Assembly: GCA_013368445.1 (NCBI GenBank)
Contig: JAACJO010000004.1
Location: forward strand, 2,170,001-2,234,000
Direction: 5' to 3'
DNA: 64,000 bases
DNA from: Leucocoprinus leucothites
Taxonomy: Eukaryota; Basidiomycota; Agaricomycetes; Agaricales; Agaricaceae
Numbering within the stretch: position 1 is the first letter of the stretch; each line of letters starts with the position of its first letter. A program made the translations under genes and the position numbers. Below, piece by piece: positions 49,644 through 64,000 of the stretch. The notes under the pieces are model-generated. The model saw nothing but the letters and a program-made list of their open reading frames with translations, made no database searches and was not told the origin of the DNA.

Positions 49644-51176
49644 TCATACTAGCCCACTACCAGCCATTTTGACGGTATCAATCACAGCCCTGGATACCTC
49701 ACCCCAAACTCGTCGTAACAAGCCAGCTTCAACACCACCTAACCGCCGCCGCACCAATTCCGCATTAGTGATCGCGGTTCCGCTAGTGCCCATGAGTCTT
49801 GCTCTTCTCCGTCTTCTGATCAAAAAGCTGACAGTTGGGAACACGACAAACAAGAAAAACAGGGTAGTTAGTCGACTCGTCGTAAGGTAAGGTTGTATCG
49901 CAGCCTTGACCAGAGAATACGTGCTCAAGTGAGGGACAGCTGTTGACTGGGCAATTGGTGGAGCGCGCGGAAGTGTGGAGGGCCGTGTCCCGGAAGCGCT
50001 TGACGAGGAAGCTGTCCGAGAATTTCTTGAACGTGAATGAGAAGAACGAGCATATCCATTTTGGGCTTGAAGAGAAGGAAGACGAGGACTATGCGATTGC
50101 ACTTTGGCTCTAGCGGTGACGTCGCTTCTGGAAGAAGAGCTGGAGGAAGAGCGGTAATTACTGTGCGGTGTGCCGTTGACCCGGTTAGAAGGGACGACCG
50201 TATGCGTGGAAGTCGTTGAGAGGGATGATGAAGATGAAGAGGAGGGTGCGGGTGAATGGGGACGAGGGGTCGGGGAGTCAAATCCGTTGGGTATTGAGGG
50301 TGAACGTGACAGGCTACGAGCGGTCAAATATTGGGCTTGAAGCGTTTTGAGATTTGATTTTAGCCTCTGGTAATCGGGGGTCGTTCAGTAATGCTCAGGA
50401 AAATGACCATCAGCTTTTCTTACCTCACGGGTCTTCACTGAGAGCTCGCTCTCATATTCGAGGAACTCAAACACATAGTCCCACTGGTCCAACTTCGGCA
50501 GTATATGCAAGCAATAGAGGTCCATAATCTTTGCATAGCCATCCTCATGCTCCGTTCCGTCATCCACGGCTCCAAGAGTGGGGTCTCTCCGAGCCAACCA
50601 GTCCTCGATCATGACTCGCCCAAATTCAGGACACTCTACTTTTAGGCTAGCAAGCACCAGCGTTGCTAGAACCTGCGGGGGGATATGTGCAGCATTTGGC
50701 CCGGAGACGACAGAGTCTGCGGGTGTGAAAAGTGACAGGGAGCGGTTGTAGAATTTTGAGGTGAGGGTGTGCGGTGTTTCTAAGAGACTCTGAAGGAGGG
50801 GATCGGGTAATGAAGCCTTTTCTGCTTGGGACGGATTCGAAGCGTATACAGTAGACTCCAGAGTAACTCGCAATATATCCCACTTCCGGCGGTCGTCCGT
50901 GAATGCGTCTGGGGCGGACGTTTGGGGCCGCTGAAGAATGGCAAACGCCGCTTCGAGCAACGAGTAGGTTAATCGTATATCCCGGTGAAGAAAGGCGCGA
51001 GTTGCACGATTATAAAGCGGCCGTATGGTAGCATGCGAACCGGTGGACATGGATGGGGAAGGCAAAGGCTGAGGTGAGAGAACGGACGGTTTCTGGAGGC
51101 CTGGAGGAATGACGACGGTCTTGATAGAAATATGAGCAGAACCGTTTTGTGTAACAGTCGCCGTCGCTGTTGGCAT
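49644..51176 (-). CDS. Tail-anchored membrane protein, possibly PEX26-like
   Basis: Two exons: 51176-50424 and 50366-49644, giving 491 aa. Residues about 40-250 are helical (Y-N-R-A-T-R-A-F-L-H-R-D-I, later L-D-Q-W-D-Y-V-F-E-F-L-E-Y-E), recalling repeat-like helical scaffolds. Residues about 270-390 are a Ser-rich disordered linker. One strong membrane segment (L-T-T-L-F-F-L-F-V-V-F-P-T-V-S-F-L-I) near residue 420 is followed by R-R-R-R-R-A-R. An N-terminal cytosolic domain with a basic-flanked helix near the C-terminus is the layout of fungal Pex26/Pex15, the peroxisomal anchor of Pex1-Pex6, but no diagnostic motif was seen. The predicted start at 51176 is the first in-frame ATG. Confidence 0.65.
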
Positions 51177-51569
51177 CGTGGGCGGCACCCTTGTGGACGG
51201 TGTGGAAAGGATTGGTGAGTGTGTGGAAAGGAGAGAAGAGTACAGGAGCGGCGCTGGTGGTGGCTTGACCAGCGCCGGCTATTCGTATTCACATGTTCCC
51301 GATCAATGATTACTCAGCTGATTTCCCCTTGTTGGCCCCTCTCGTTCTCTGGGAATCTCAGGCATCCCACTCCTGACTCTCACGCACCGTATTTTAACGC
51401 TATCGATCCGCTTTGATAGAAGCGGAAGGACTACTTAACACCCATCTCACATTTTGTACGTCATACAAATTACTCAAGATCTTCATTTGCTATACCTAAT
51501 CAAAGGTCAGCTGTACTATAAGGTCCAGAAAATACAATGGCAACTTTGCTCTTTCTATGTATCAAAACA
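51177..51569. other. Intergenic, no gene recognised
   Basis: 393 bp: promoter of the tail-anchored protein gene and 3' flank of the DUF6533-like gene. Confidence 0.4.
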
Positions 51570-53017
51570 CTAATAAGTCAACCTGATCAAACGATCCTGA
51601 TGCCACAGGTATGCACGAGGAGGCTCGTTGGCGCGCTTCTTGTCAAGTCCAATCCTATGAAAGATTCGCGCGGTGAGAATCATGGCCAAGGACCAGCCCA
51701 ATCTGACATTGCACCCGTGTTGAGCTTCCGTACCCACGCCAGAAGAAGGTATTGATACTCACGGCAATGTTACTGGAAAGTACATCTGCGAAAATGTTAG
51801 ATTTGTGAATACGACAGCATTCCCTCGAGCCCACCTTTCCCCGAGTCAAGACAATGATAGTAGTGATGTGAATTACTTCCGGGAGGTGAAAGATGGTTAG
51901 ATCAGTTGAAATTCTTCCATCAGTTTTCAAGGCAGGACTACTTACAGAAAAGAGCCAAAAAATACCATCCTCCATCCTTCTGAAGCTTCGCTAGGACCTC
52001 AGAGGAGCGCGTGTACGGAATCTCCAAAACGGCTATAGTAAAAAGAAGCATCACAAGGATGTCTGCAAATGCCTGGAAATCTACGTTAGTTGACTTTGGA
52101 GTGGGCAGGGAGACCATCACTGACTAACGAGCCAAACTGGACGATTGTGAAAATTGGCCTCATGGGACGGGCCCCACACATCCGCCAAAAATCGACATAT
52201 TGCAAGGCGTCTCATGGGACCGTCAGTATGTTTTCCTATAAGCATAAATACTTGAATCCTCACCGAAAAAATTAGGGACCTCTAGTGTTATCATGATAAC
52301 AGCGATACAGACTAGAACTATCGGAATGGCTTCAAGCACCGAGGCTTTGTTTCTCCCGAAAATTTCCTTCAATCGGTAGATGACAATCCCTTGGTTGTAG
52401 AAAACCGAATCAACGTTTTATCGGGTCCACCAAAGGAGGAGGCAGACCTTGTGTCGTAGCAATGCACAGAGCTTGAACTGCCCAGTAGGTGTCAATCCAA
52501 TTTCTACAACTATGAACCGTCATAAGCACATAAGTATCAACGGAATCTTGGCGTGATCACACTCACCCCTACACAACCAAAATCGCCGATTTATCCGGCA
52601 GGTGAGCAATACAATAGAGTTCTACATCCCAGAATTGTCCTCACCACAAGATCCAGGTTGCCAGCACTACCACTCAACGCTAAAATTCTTTGGTGATTTG
52701 AGGACCTTCCACCCAAGGTGCAAAAGACTCACCATAAGCCGTATACAGAAGTGCTGCATCCGCGGCATATCGTCCAACAAGAAAACCGAGTTTAAGTCTC
52801 GTCGACGTTCCGAGTGACACCCAGACGTCCGAAATCTCAGTGTCAAGGAATCGAATGTGGTCGTATATTAAAGATGCGACCGCGACCGCTGGGACTAATT
52901 AACACTCTGTCGGATCAAGTGAACTCCACTCGTCCACATACCGGAAAGATATCTATTGAGAAGTGCTGGGTTGGCCAAACGTTCCACCTGTTCGACTGTG
53001 AGAGAGGGTGAGTCCAT
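51570..53017 (-). CDS. DUF6533-like multi-helix membrane protein
   Basis: Firm 5' exons 53017-52942 and 52888-52733 encode L-N-R-Y-L-S and then S-L-I-Y-D-H-I-R-F-L-D-T-E-I-S-D-V-W, the DUF6533 signature, followed by G-R-Y-A-A-D-A-A-L-L-Y. Later blocks fit the family: N-W-I-D-T-Y-W-A-V-Q-A, a helix P-I-V-L-V-C-I-A-V-I-M-I-T, an exon with F-A-D-I-L-V-M-L-L-F-T-I and D-G-G-W-Y-F-L-A-L-F, and a last exon M-I-L-T-A-R-I-F-H-R ending at TAG 51572-51570. Several inner introns are only approximately placed. It is distantly related to the gene at 38.8-40.1 kb. Function unknown. Confidence 0.6.
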
Positions 53018-54374
53018 GTGCTGGTGCACGGGGTTTGGCAAACAAGTAACAGTGGCATAGGCTGAAGGCTTGCGGTATATATCAAGCTTACGGTGGTATT
53101 CAGTCTCTAATTTCTTATCCCGGTCATTGGTGGAGGTCAAAGGTACTGGATTATTTCAAGGGTATTGAGGCGTGCTTAGAATACACACCTAACTACCACC
53201 TAATTGATGTGGCTGCAATTTACGCTCTTTTGTGCTATGCATACTTCTTGGCCTTGGGGCTGGCGCCTATGGGGTGCCACATCCAGGGCTCGCATGGCAA
53301 GTTCCGTGTAGTCCTGGTTTTACGATTGGTTGGGTGACGGCGATCGCCTACGGAGATCACGAAGACCTATGGGGCCAGGAAAGCGAAAGGTCGGTGATTG
53401 GACCTCAGGGTTAGATAACGCTTGGACTTTTCCTGAGAAGAGGGTGATTTTGCAGTGGCGGCTACCACGTTCTTCAAATCGCCTAGTCAGTGGAATACGT
53501 CTATATCTATTATCGAGTGACGTAGAGTTTTTTCAGGGACCAGAGGCGCATCTTTTGAGCCTATAAAGTGGCGTTTCCCTTTCTGCTGCCATCTTTTGAA
53601 GGTGATTTCAATGGATCACGGTGGTCCTGTGACATTTGAGTACGTGAAATTCCTATATTCTATTGATTGCGCAGTGCCTTCATGACAGTTACCACGTCCA
53701 ATCGTATTTCAACGGCTCTTCTCGAACCTTGTTCCTTGTCAGGTCCGTTCGGTAATCATATCATCTCATATACCATGGGGTCAATTCGCGATCAACGTCC
53801 ATGTACCGTGGGGAATCTGCCTTGGCATTCTTCAGGTTCTGTTGGTTTCTGTTCACTTCAAGTTGCCTTTTCCCTTCCTTCTACATATCTTTCCTCAGCC
53901 AGGCTTATCACATGAAGTTTCTCATCATCGAATTTCAATACAATGGCTCATATTCGTCCAGCTTAGCTCCTCGTCAGTGGACTTAGGCAACGACGACCGA
54001 TAAATTCCCGAAGAATAGGCTGCACTGTTTCTCTCTGGTTTCGGCTCCACGAGTTATTCATGTCATTGGAAATTGTCCGAAATATCTGGATAAAAATAAC
54101 GAAGAATCAGCCAGCTCATTCCTCTTATTCACCTCTTCGGCGAAAAATCGATCGAACTTAGGCACAAATGCTTCAATCTTGGTTTACAGAAGCTTCGAGC
54201 GAATGGTACCTTCGGACTCTTTCCGTGCTCTGTGGTTCTTTATTTGCTTATTCCTGTCGACAGTAACTATGCTCGTGACTTTTCACATTCGTGTGTGTAC
54301 GAACATCGTGGGGGTGCGAGGAGCTATAAAACACGCGTGGAGTGGACAATAGAGACGGCGTCCCCGAACTCAAT
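53018..54374. other. Intergenic: upstream region of the CBM1-xylanase gene
   Basis: About 1.36 kb with no convincing gene. The last 70 bp carry a TATA box and a CreA-type site. Frames at 53667-53986 lack motifs. Confidence 0.5.
54308..54330 (+). promoter_or_regulatory. Xylanase core promoter: CreA-like site and TATA box
   Basis: GTGGGG at 54308-54313 fits the SYGGRG consensus for CreA-type carbon catabolite repressors, and TATAAA lies at 54325-54330, 45 bp before the ATG at 54375. Single CreA-like hexamers occur by chance, so repression is inference; the TATA box position is convincing for a strongly regulated secreted-enzyme gene. Confidence 0.5.
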
Positions 54375-56168
<1,794 letters not shown>

Positions 56169-56857
56169 TGTATAAGCGCACGCTAGAGTTCATCAATAGC
56201 CCAATTGACAGCTTTTTTCGGTTGAAACCCTGATCCTCCGAGTAGGAGCCCAAGGCTTTCGGTGTAGCAACAGCCTTGGTGATTCCTCACACTATATCAT
56301 CCCTAGCCAATACAACATGTCGCACATATATTTTTTTCATCTCACTTTGGCTGTTATACTGTCAGGAAGTTAAGTTGCCAGGGGCATAGATTTCACATGG
56401 TATACTTAGTCATGAATAAGAGAAAGCACGAGGGACACTCTATAGCGTTCGCATCTGGGGTGCCGCTGCCTGAGACAGATGCGGAAATAGATAATCACCC
56501 AACCTGATGGCACCTCGGCCGTGGATATCTCGGGACCGGTTATAGGATGATGAGAGAGGGTTTAAGTGTAAAGAAAGCATCAGATGTGAGTTTTAATTAG
56601 GCTCATGAGAGTCTTCGAAAGGAACATTGTCATGGGTATCAAAATTTTAAGTCGCTTGCATCATGCAACATGATTTATGTCGACGTGAGGGGAGTGCAGC
56701 ACTACTGGAATAGATGCATAGGAGTCTATCATACATGCGTTGTTGTACATGAGGGGTACTTATGATCGTGGTTTTAAGTTAAAAGGTAGTGACTGGTCCA
56801 GATAGGTCACAGAAATGCAGTGAAGAATACCCGACCCGGAAACAGAATGTAACAAAA
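56169..56857. other. Intergenic between convergent genes
   Basis: 689 bp of shared 3' flank between the xylanase and the orphan 7TM gene. Nothing recognised. Confidence 0.4.
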
Positions 56858-58247
56858 TCAGCGTTGAGGGAGTACGCGATTTGCTTCTTTAATCCGAGTA
56901 TCAATGTCAGATGACATGGATACTCTGTCGATATCGATATCCTCCCGAGAATATATTGAAGAACGTTGGAGCTGATACCGGGGATCGGGGATGCCGTTTC
57001 TGGCCCCTGCTTGACACTGCTCTGGCGTATTGGAGAAATAGTGCCGCCATCGAGGGAGTGTCCCTAGTGTGGGAAGGTTACTCGTATGTTCGGCGGCAGC
57101 GTTGTTACGGGAAAGAGAGTTCATGTGAAGGTGGAAGTGGATCTGGAGGACGATGAGTGAGAAGACGATGCCCTGGGAGGTAAAGAAGAGGCGTAAGCGT
57201 TATGGTGTTGATATAAGGAGGGGCAATTTCGGTGAGACTTACTACGAGTGGCACAATGGCATCAAGAGCAGTGTAGACGCCGTTCGATTTGACAACGTAG
57301 CTTATGAGAGTGGCGAGGATGGTTGTTGCATAGAGTGCCCCACTTTGTATTATTGCCGATAGGAGGGGAAATACTTTGCGGAAATCCTGCATTTCTTTAC
57401 TGGTACGCCATATCTGGTAAACAACCGCCGCTGCGAATGCTAGAAATCAGAATGGGGGCTGCATTCATAGGTGTAAACACTGACCAGAGCAAGTGATGTT
57501 CACTGCTAGTGTAACGGCAATGAACGTCGACAAATAGAGGCTATTCTGTTCCAGGAGATCCCCCTTGTGTTGGATATATCTTATGGCGCCCATGACACCA
57601 AAGGCTGGATTATGTCTTATCAGCGCGAAGTTGGAAATTGGAATCGGCAAGAGAAGTCGTACTGATGTTCATTGTTATGGGTACCGCGCTCAGAAGGAGG
57701 ACAACTTTGCTGTTGTTATAGACAACATAGCAGCGCCAGATCTTCAAAAAAAATCAGGGATGTATCGTGGCTCAAAAAACTAGCTTCTCATACCATAACG
57801 CCGTCTCCGAGTAGAGTCTGAGCAATGAATAAGTATGATTTGACGGTTTGAATCGGTGATCCAAAATCCGAGTAGTAGTTTTCAGGATTTGTGTTCGAAG
57901 AAAATGCTTGCACTGCGCGAACAAATCCAAGGAGAAGATGCTAACGTGACTCATTGTCAGTAGTCAGACAGCGCTGCGCGCTTTTAAATGACATACAGCT
58001 GTTGAGAGCACCATCATAATGCACGCCACTGGGATGAGTAGGTTTCGGTAAACTCGAGTCGGGAAGGGCGAATGCCAGAGAAGGAGGATGAGAATAACGA
58101 AGAGAGTAAAGAAGACGCCTGTCGTTGATAGAGGAGGCTGCGTTCAGCTTGCATTTCCTCTCTAATGAGAGAGCGGTACCCACCATGCAGAAGCGATCCG
58201 AGCAACAGAGCGAGGAGTTGCGCGATGACGATGCCCATCCCAGCCAT
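56858..58247 (-). CDS. Orphan seven-helix membrane protein (different family from the array)
   Basis: Eight exons are traced from the ATG at 58247 (first exon 58247-58184) to TGA 56860-56858. Helices include G-I-V-I-A-Q-L-L-A-L-L-L-G, T-L-F-V-I-L-I-L-L-L-W, I-P-V-A-C-I-M-M-V-L, V-V-L-L-L-S-A-V-P-I and S-A-I-I-Q-S-G-A-L-Y-A-T. A loop with I-W-R-C-Y-V-V-Y-N-N-S-K is typical of a 7TM family widespread in Agaricomycetes and annotated only as integral membrane proteins. The last about 90 residues form a polar cytoplasmic tail. All exon joins keep frame. It shares no clear similarity with the array at 12-21 kb. Function unknown. Confidence 0.75.
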
Positions 58248-58671
58248 GTTGGGGAGTGGAGAGAGAGGCAAACCGAGGACCAGCGTTTACAACCGACGCA
58301 GAGGGTGAGAAAGGACCAATGGGAAGTTTCAGAGTGCGGCCACGCTGAACTTAATAGATGGGTCTATTTCGTGATGTTCGGAAGACCGCATCATTTTCGA
58401 AGTCCTGGAGTGTATCACTGCTGCCTCTACAGGGAAATAGCCAGGGGCCACCATTACGCATGTGCAAGTCATAGAACCTGATCGCTCGAGGCTCAAACGC
58501 AAAAGGCGATGTCAGCGCTCTCTCCTCAGGGTTCTAGATGTTTTCGGGCGAGGTGCTGCGCCAAAGTTAGCACAACTGCTGTTGCCGGCTGAAAGCGGCT
58601 AGTTCTTCCCACGTGTCTCCTCCCGTTATTCGTAACCGTGCAGTCATCGGCGCTGGTTGCCTTCTACCACT
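58248..58671. other. Divergent intergenic region, orphan 7TM / V-ATPase e
   Basis: 424 bp between two divergent start codons. No distinctive element beyond GC-rich patches. Confidence 0.4.
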
Positions 58672-58981
58672 ATGGGCTCAATTTTCCCTGTCTTTGCCGC
58701 GCTCGTCGCGACTCTGGTGCTCATGGCATGTTCTGCCATCTTTGTCCCCAAAGGTCCCAACCAGGTGTATGTACGCATTTCCAGTTAATGTGCTCGTCTA
58801 ACCGTTGTGTAGGACCATTCGGACAGCTCTAATGCTTACCTTTGCGGCGACATATCTCATGTGGATGGTCACTTACATGGCTCAGCTTCATCCCCTGATA
58901 CGTATGTTCATTCCAACTCCGCATCAACGACACAAATTAATCCGAGAGATAGAGCCTATGCGTGCGGTGAATACCGAGTGA
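58672..58981 (+). CDS. V-type H+-ATPase subunit e (Vma9 type)
   Basis: Three exons: 58672-58766, 58813-58901 and 58947-58981, giving 72 aa, the usual size for this subunit. Helix 1 is V-F-A-A-L-V-A-T-L-V-L-M-A. It is followed by the diagnostic V-P-K-G-P-N-Q loop, then V-T-I-R-T-A-L-M-L-T and helix 2 with Y-L-M-W-M-V-T-Y-M-A-Q-L-H-P-L-I. This matches subunit e of the V0 membrane sector that translocates protons at vacuole and Golgi. The short C-terminal exon (Q-I-E-P-M-R-A-V-N-T-E) fits by phase but is the least certain part. The gene is too short and split to be seen as one open frame. Confidence 0.85.
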
Positions 58982-59139
58982 ACTGTCATCGCCCTTGCAC
59001 GATTTCCGCGCTTTCGTTGATACCAGTGCGTTATATTCCGACTCATCTAGGCTTTCTTTTAATCAAATGGCGCAGTTTTGTTGTAGCGTAATCCATAATG
59101 CACGGACTTTTCCCACTCATGTCTGTGTTTCATTGAACT

Positions 59140-60852
59140 TTAAGTAGTCTCCTTGCTCGCGTCCCCGTCCCAACCAGCGTTTGGGTCTAATGAGGCTACT
59201 ACTGTGCTATGCTTCATCGCTGCTGGAGAGTGCTGACCATGCTCATACTCCTCTGCATCATCACTCGATTCCCAACCCCAATTCCGTTGACTAGTGAATG
59301 CATGACTCCAATTATAGCTCCCGTCATCCTCAGTCTCTAATCCAGAGTTACCCCAGGAGACATCGTTTTCAGTGGAAAATGACTCTTGAAATGATCCTTC
59401 AGCTTCGCTCTCTTCAGGTTCCCATTCAGGAGGAATGTAGTCCAGGCTCGATTCTCCTTCCTGAGGCCAGGGAGATGCTGAACCATTGGGTGCCCCGATC
59501 CTTTGAATCATCCACATACTCCTACTATTTCCTCCTTCACCCTCTTTCAGCAGGGCCAACTCATTACTCTCCTCGACGGCTTGAATCAACAACTCCATCC
59601 AACCGCCGCACAAAGTTGCTATTTCTGGCCAGAACCAGATTTCTTCCAGCCGGATGAAGGCTTCATGGCATTCATCCATATTTTTTACCACCGTGCTGGC
59701 GATCTCTGGAAGGCCTTGAGGCTTTTTTGCCGATGGAAGTGGTAGATGGGTGTGCGTTACATGAAGTTCATGGCTCTTGCTTGGTAGTGATAGCTTCTCA
59801 ATCACTTCTCTCCCCCGGCTTTCTCTCTCGGAGTCTTGCTGCCCGGTTGCCTTTTTGAAACATGCAACGAATGATGCTTCGCCAAGTTCCTCTTCCCGGT
59901 TCCAGGGATCCGGCTCTACTGATCGACCTACTCCCGACATCTCCAATTCATAACCCCAGTCCTTAGCAGTATCTTCACACCAGTTTCGGAATTCCTCAAT
60001 CGTCCATTCAAACTTGTGATCATCGTGGCGGAATATTCGATCCGTGCGCCCAGTCGGATCAGGATATCCCCGACGGGCGGAGCGGGGAGCATTAGGAGCC
60101 GTGAACCTCGCATTGTAGGTATAAGAGGGTGTTGTAATCAGGAGGAGCTTTGGATGATACACGCCGAGCAGCATGGGTGCGAATGCAGGAAAGATCTCAG
60201 GCGGCAGATGTTCGATTCTATCATCAAAATTAGTGCCTGCCGTCCCAAGTATAGCTGTGAGAGGCTTACACTTCTGTGCTCACGATACACTCTATATCCA
60301 CAAACTCCTCGTTTACTATTTCTAACCCTCCTTCCCACAGCTTGACCTCCAGTGGCTCCCACCTCTGTTGGACGTAGCAAAAAGATTGATCATCTCCCGA
60401 GGTTGACTTTGGTGGCACCGTCTCGCGAGCGGCAAACTCGAGATCGTGTTTTGAGATATCAAGGCCGTGTAATTGTGATATATGAAGATTGGGTATCTCG
60501 TCGGTGTTGACACCGTTGACATTCTGTGAAGGTGGTCGTTCTGATTGTGGTGATGGTGGTGGAAGAATTGAAGCTGGTGGTGGGGCAAGCCAAGGTGCAG
60601 GTTGTGAAAGAGGTAATAAGAGCTGTCCTTCACCACAACCTACGTCTAAAACCTGTAAACAAACATGAGCAAGCCAAGAACACAGATTGAATTCAATTAA
60701 TTAATGATCGTATGTATTAGGAGCTCACTCACACGGGTGACTGATTCTCGGCGGAGGACGTTAAGAACCCATATACGCCGTTGAAGATATAACTCGGGTA
60801 CGAATGTGACTTTGAGTTCTTGATCGTATTCGTCTTCAGGTATGGTTTCCAT
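59140..60852 (-). CDS. HEN1: HEN1 small RNA 2'-O-methyltransferase
   Basis: Three exons: 60852-60733, 60652-60270 and 60217-59140, giving 526 aa. The SAM-binding motif is V-L-D-V-G-C-G-E-G (about residue 41). An insertion rich in Pro follows, then L-H-G-L-D-I-S. The Mg-coordinating E-V-I-E-H motif lies near residue 167, and the second His is in H-D-D-H-K-F-E-W, both diagnostic of HEN1. The C-terminal 200 residues are acidic and poorly conserved, with no dsRNA-binding or La domains as in plant HEN1, so this is the short animal/fungal type. It should methylate the 3' end of small RNAs (siRNA-like or piRNA-like). It diverges from no gene; its 5' end faces the second xylanase. Confidence 0.9.
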
Positions 60853-61486
60853 CGTTGTGCTTTGGCATTAGTTTTGGAGTGGGTTATTGATTTTGCGATG
60901 GTGGTATGAGCGACTGGAGGACAAGGACACTCCAATAGGTATAAGGAGAAAGATCAGGTGTGTGTGATCGATGGTTGATTCGAAAACTGATGTGGCGCCA
61001 CGCTCGGTGTGAGTGGTCTGGGTGGATGCCGATCAAGTTGCCCTAGTTCCTGCGAGCCAGTGGGTATGAGTCAAATCCGGAAGGTAGATATACACGATGG
61101 GAGGCAACGATCGAGAATTTTCGAGCTTGGTTGCGCAACCACTTCATAGGTCAAGTCGCTTGGCAAATGAATACTACGTGCTCCGAATGAAGATCACGGC
61201 ACCCGGGACTCACTACGGACTGCGGACGAGTCACTCGAAATCTCCTTTTACTCAAATAAAAGTCGCAGTATGAAATGTTTACTCAGGGAAATCCCGAACT
61301 TTTTCAAGCATGTGGAATTTTATATATATTAAGAATCAACATATCGCTCTACTATTAGATCTTTGTTGGTGTGAAACGAGTGTTTTGGTATCCTAAACGA
61401 CCCGAAGTAAAAAGATCGTTCACAAATATGAACAGCTTATTTCGTTCCTTGTCGACGAACATCTGGTCAGTTATTCAAAGCACTGA
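60853..61486. other. Intergenic: HEN1 upstream region and xylanase-2 3' flank
   Basis: 634 bp without coding signal. Confidence 0.4.
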
Positions 61487-63032
<1,546 letters not shown>

Positions 63033-64000
63033 AGCTACGGCGGCAGCGATGAGGATCTGAAGGATGCTAGCTGGGACGAAAGCATTCCGTTTTTAAGGCT
63101 GGTCTGGTGGACATCGATTTGGCTCGAAGAAATTTGCAAACCCAAGTCCTTTTACAGAGCGATCACGGACATAACATGTTCACATGGTATGTTGATGGAC
63201 TATGCGTGCTAGCCAGGAACGTTGAGGAATGTTGGGAATTGGGGGGCTGGAGTACTGTCGAGTCTGTTCCTGATTACTGCAACCAAAATTGGTAGTGTGA
63301 GAGAGCTGGCCCACCCGGCCGCGCTGTGTGGCCGCTCAATGGTACAACTTCGGGAAATAGACGTGATCAAATTCATCAATATTTTTTGCTAAAAGCGACG
63401 AATGCACCCTCCCTGCCCTAGCACCCTTACCTTCTGGTCGCTCAATCGTTGAAAATGTTGAAATTTCCTGAAAATCTGGCTGCTTGTCCGATTTCGAAGG
63501 AGTCCAAGCTAACTTGAATTGGTAGTCATTCAACTTACGACTTAGATAATGCCATGGCCTGCCTCAAGTATAGAAAGGGTGTCGCATCAGGCCTGTTGGA
63601 CGTCAAGCAAACAAGAAAGGAGGAAAAACTTGAATCGATGGAATCAAAATCTACTCTTGAGATGTTTGACTTCAGAGGTACCTGGTATATTCTTGGACTC
63701 GTCACAGTCAACACTATGATGCGACCTGACCTGGTCTGACTGGACTGAATTGGGAAAACGCAACCGATACAGAAGAGAGCAGTAAAGTACGGTCTCGGGT
63801 ATTTTACCAAGGTACCAAAGCTCAGAAGAAAGGCCAGGGCCCAGGCAGTTTACATCGAAAAGTCAAGGTCAACAGATAGTTAGTCTGGAACGACTGCATG
63901 GATTATCCAGCTGCAAACATATAGTACATCCTAATGAGATTCGTTTTTTATGGATTTTAAATCGAAAGGTATGCGGCCCTGCGTTCTGTTCAAGTATGCC
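63033..64000. other. Upstream region of xylanase 2; no gene recognised
   Basis: About 970 bp to the window end. Open frames on both strands lack motifs. Presumably contains the xylanase promoter. Confidence 0.4.

Overview
The window reads as chromosomal DNA of a mushroom-forming basidiomycete (Agaricomycete, probably Agaricales). Genes lie densely on both strands and are split by many 45-70 nt GT-AG introns. The family content is typical of wood- or litter-decaying Agaricomycetes: a GH10 xylanase with a fungal cellulose-binding module (CBM1), multicopy F-box/LRR proteins, and several families of orphan multi-helix membrane proteins. I rebuilt most genes exon by exon, checking splice phase and family motifs; all models come from sequence reading alone.

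Layout. 1-5.3 kb: three paralogous F-box/LRR-like genes, the first cut by the window edge. 6.7-11.7 kb: housekeeping block with PP2A catalytic subunit and CCT5 chaperonin sharing a 164-bp promoter, then a small mitochondrial protein. 12.3-20.9 kb: an array of four paralogous seven-helix receptor-like genes, each with ten exons, four of whose sizes are identical or nearly so across the array. 22-28 kb: a calcineurin-like phosphoesterase, an enoyl-CoA hydratase and a long disordered RS-rich protein. 28.7-29.4 kb: a possible MITE with 33-bp terminal inverted repeats. 29.5-37.4 kb: an IRC21-type cytochrome b5, an orphan P-loop GTPase, an MFS sugar/quinate transporter and a SUR7/PalI-like protein. 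38.8-53 kb: two DUF6533-like membrane proteins enclosing a Whi5/Nrm1-like regulator, RAI1, a J-domain protein and a tail-anchored protein. 54-63 kb: two GH10 xylanases about 5.3 kb apart in opposite orientation, with another orphan 7TM protein, V-ATPase subunit e and a HEN1 small-RNA methyltransferase between them.

Most striking: in both xylanase genes the reading frame and the conserved I-Y-[A/S]-W-D-V segment before the catalytic acid/base Glu can be restored only by a 2-nucleotide exon (TT in one gene, CT in the other) flanked by introns. In addition, the PP2A gene keeps its invariant DYFL C-terminus only if a 66-nt intron separates the last Leu codon from an isolated TGA, and the four-gene 7TM array has an unusually rigid exon architecture. 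No CRISPR array, rRNA or confident tRNA was seen.
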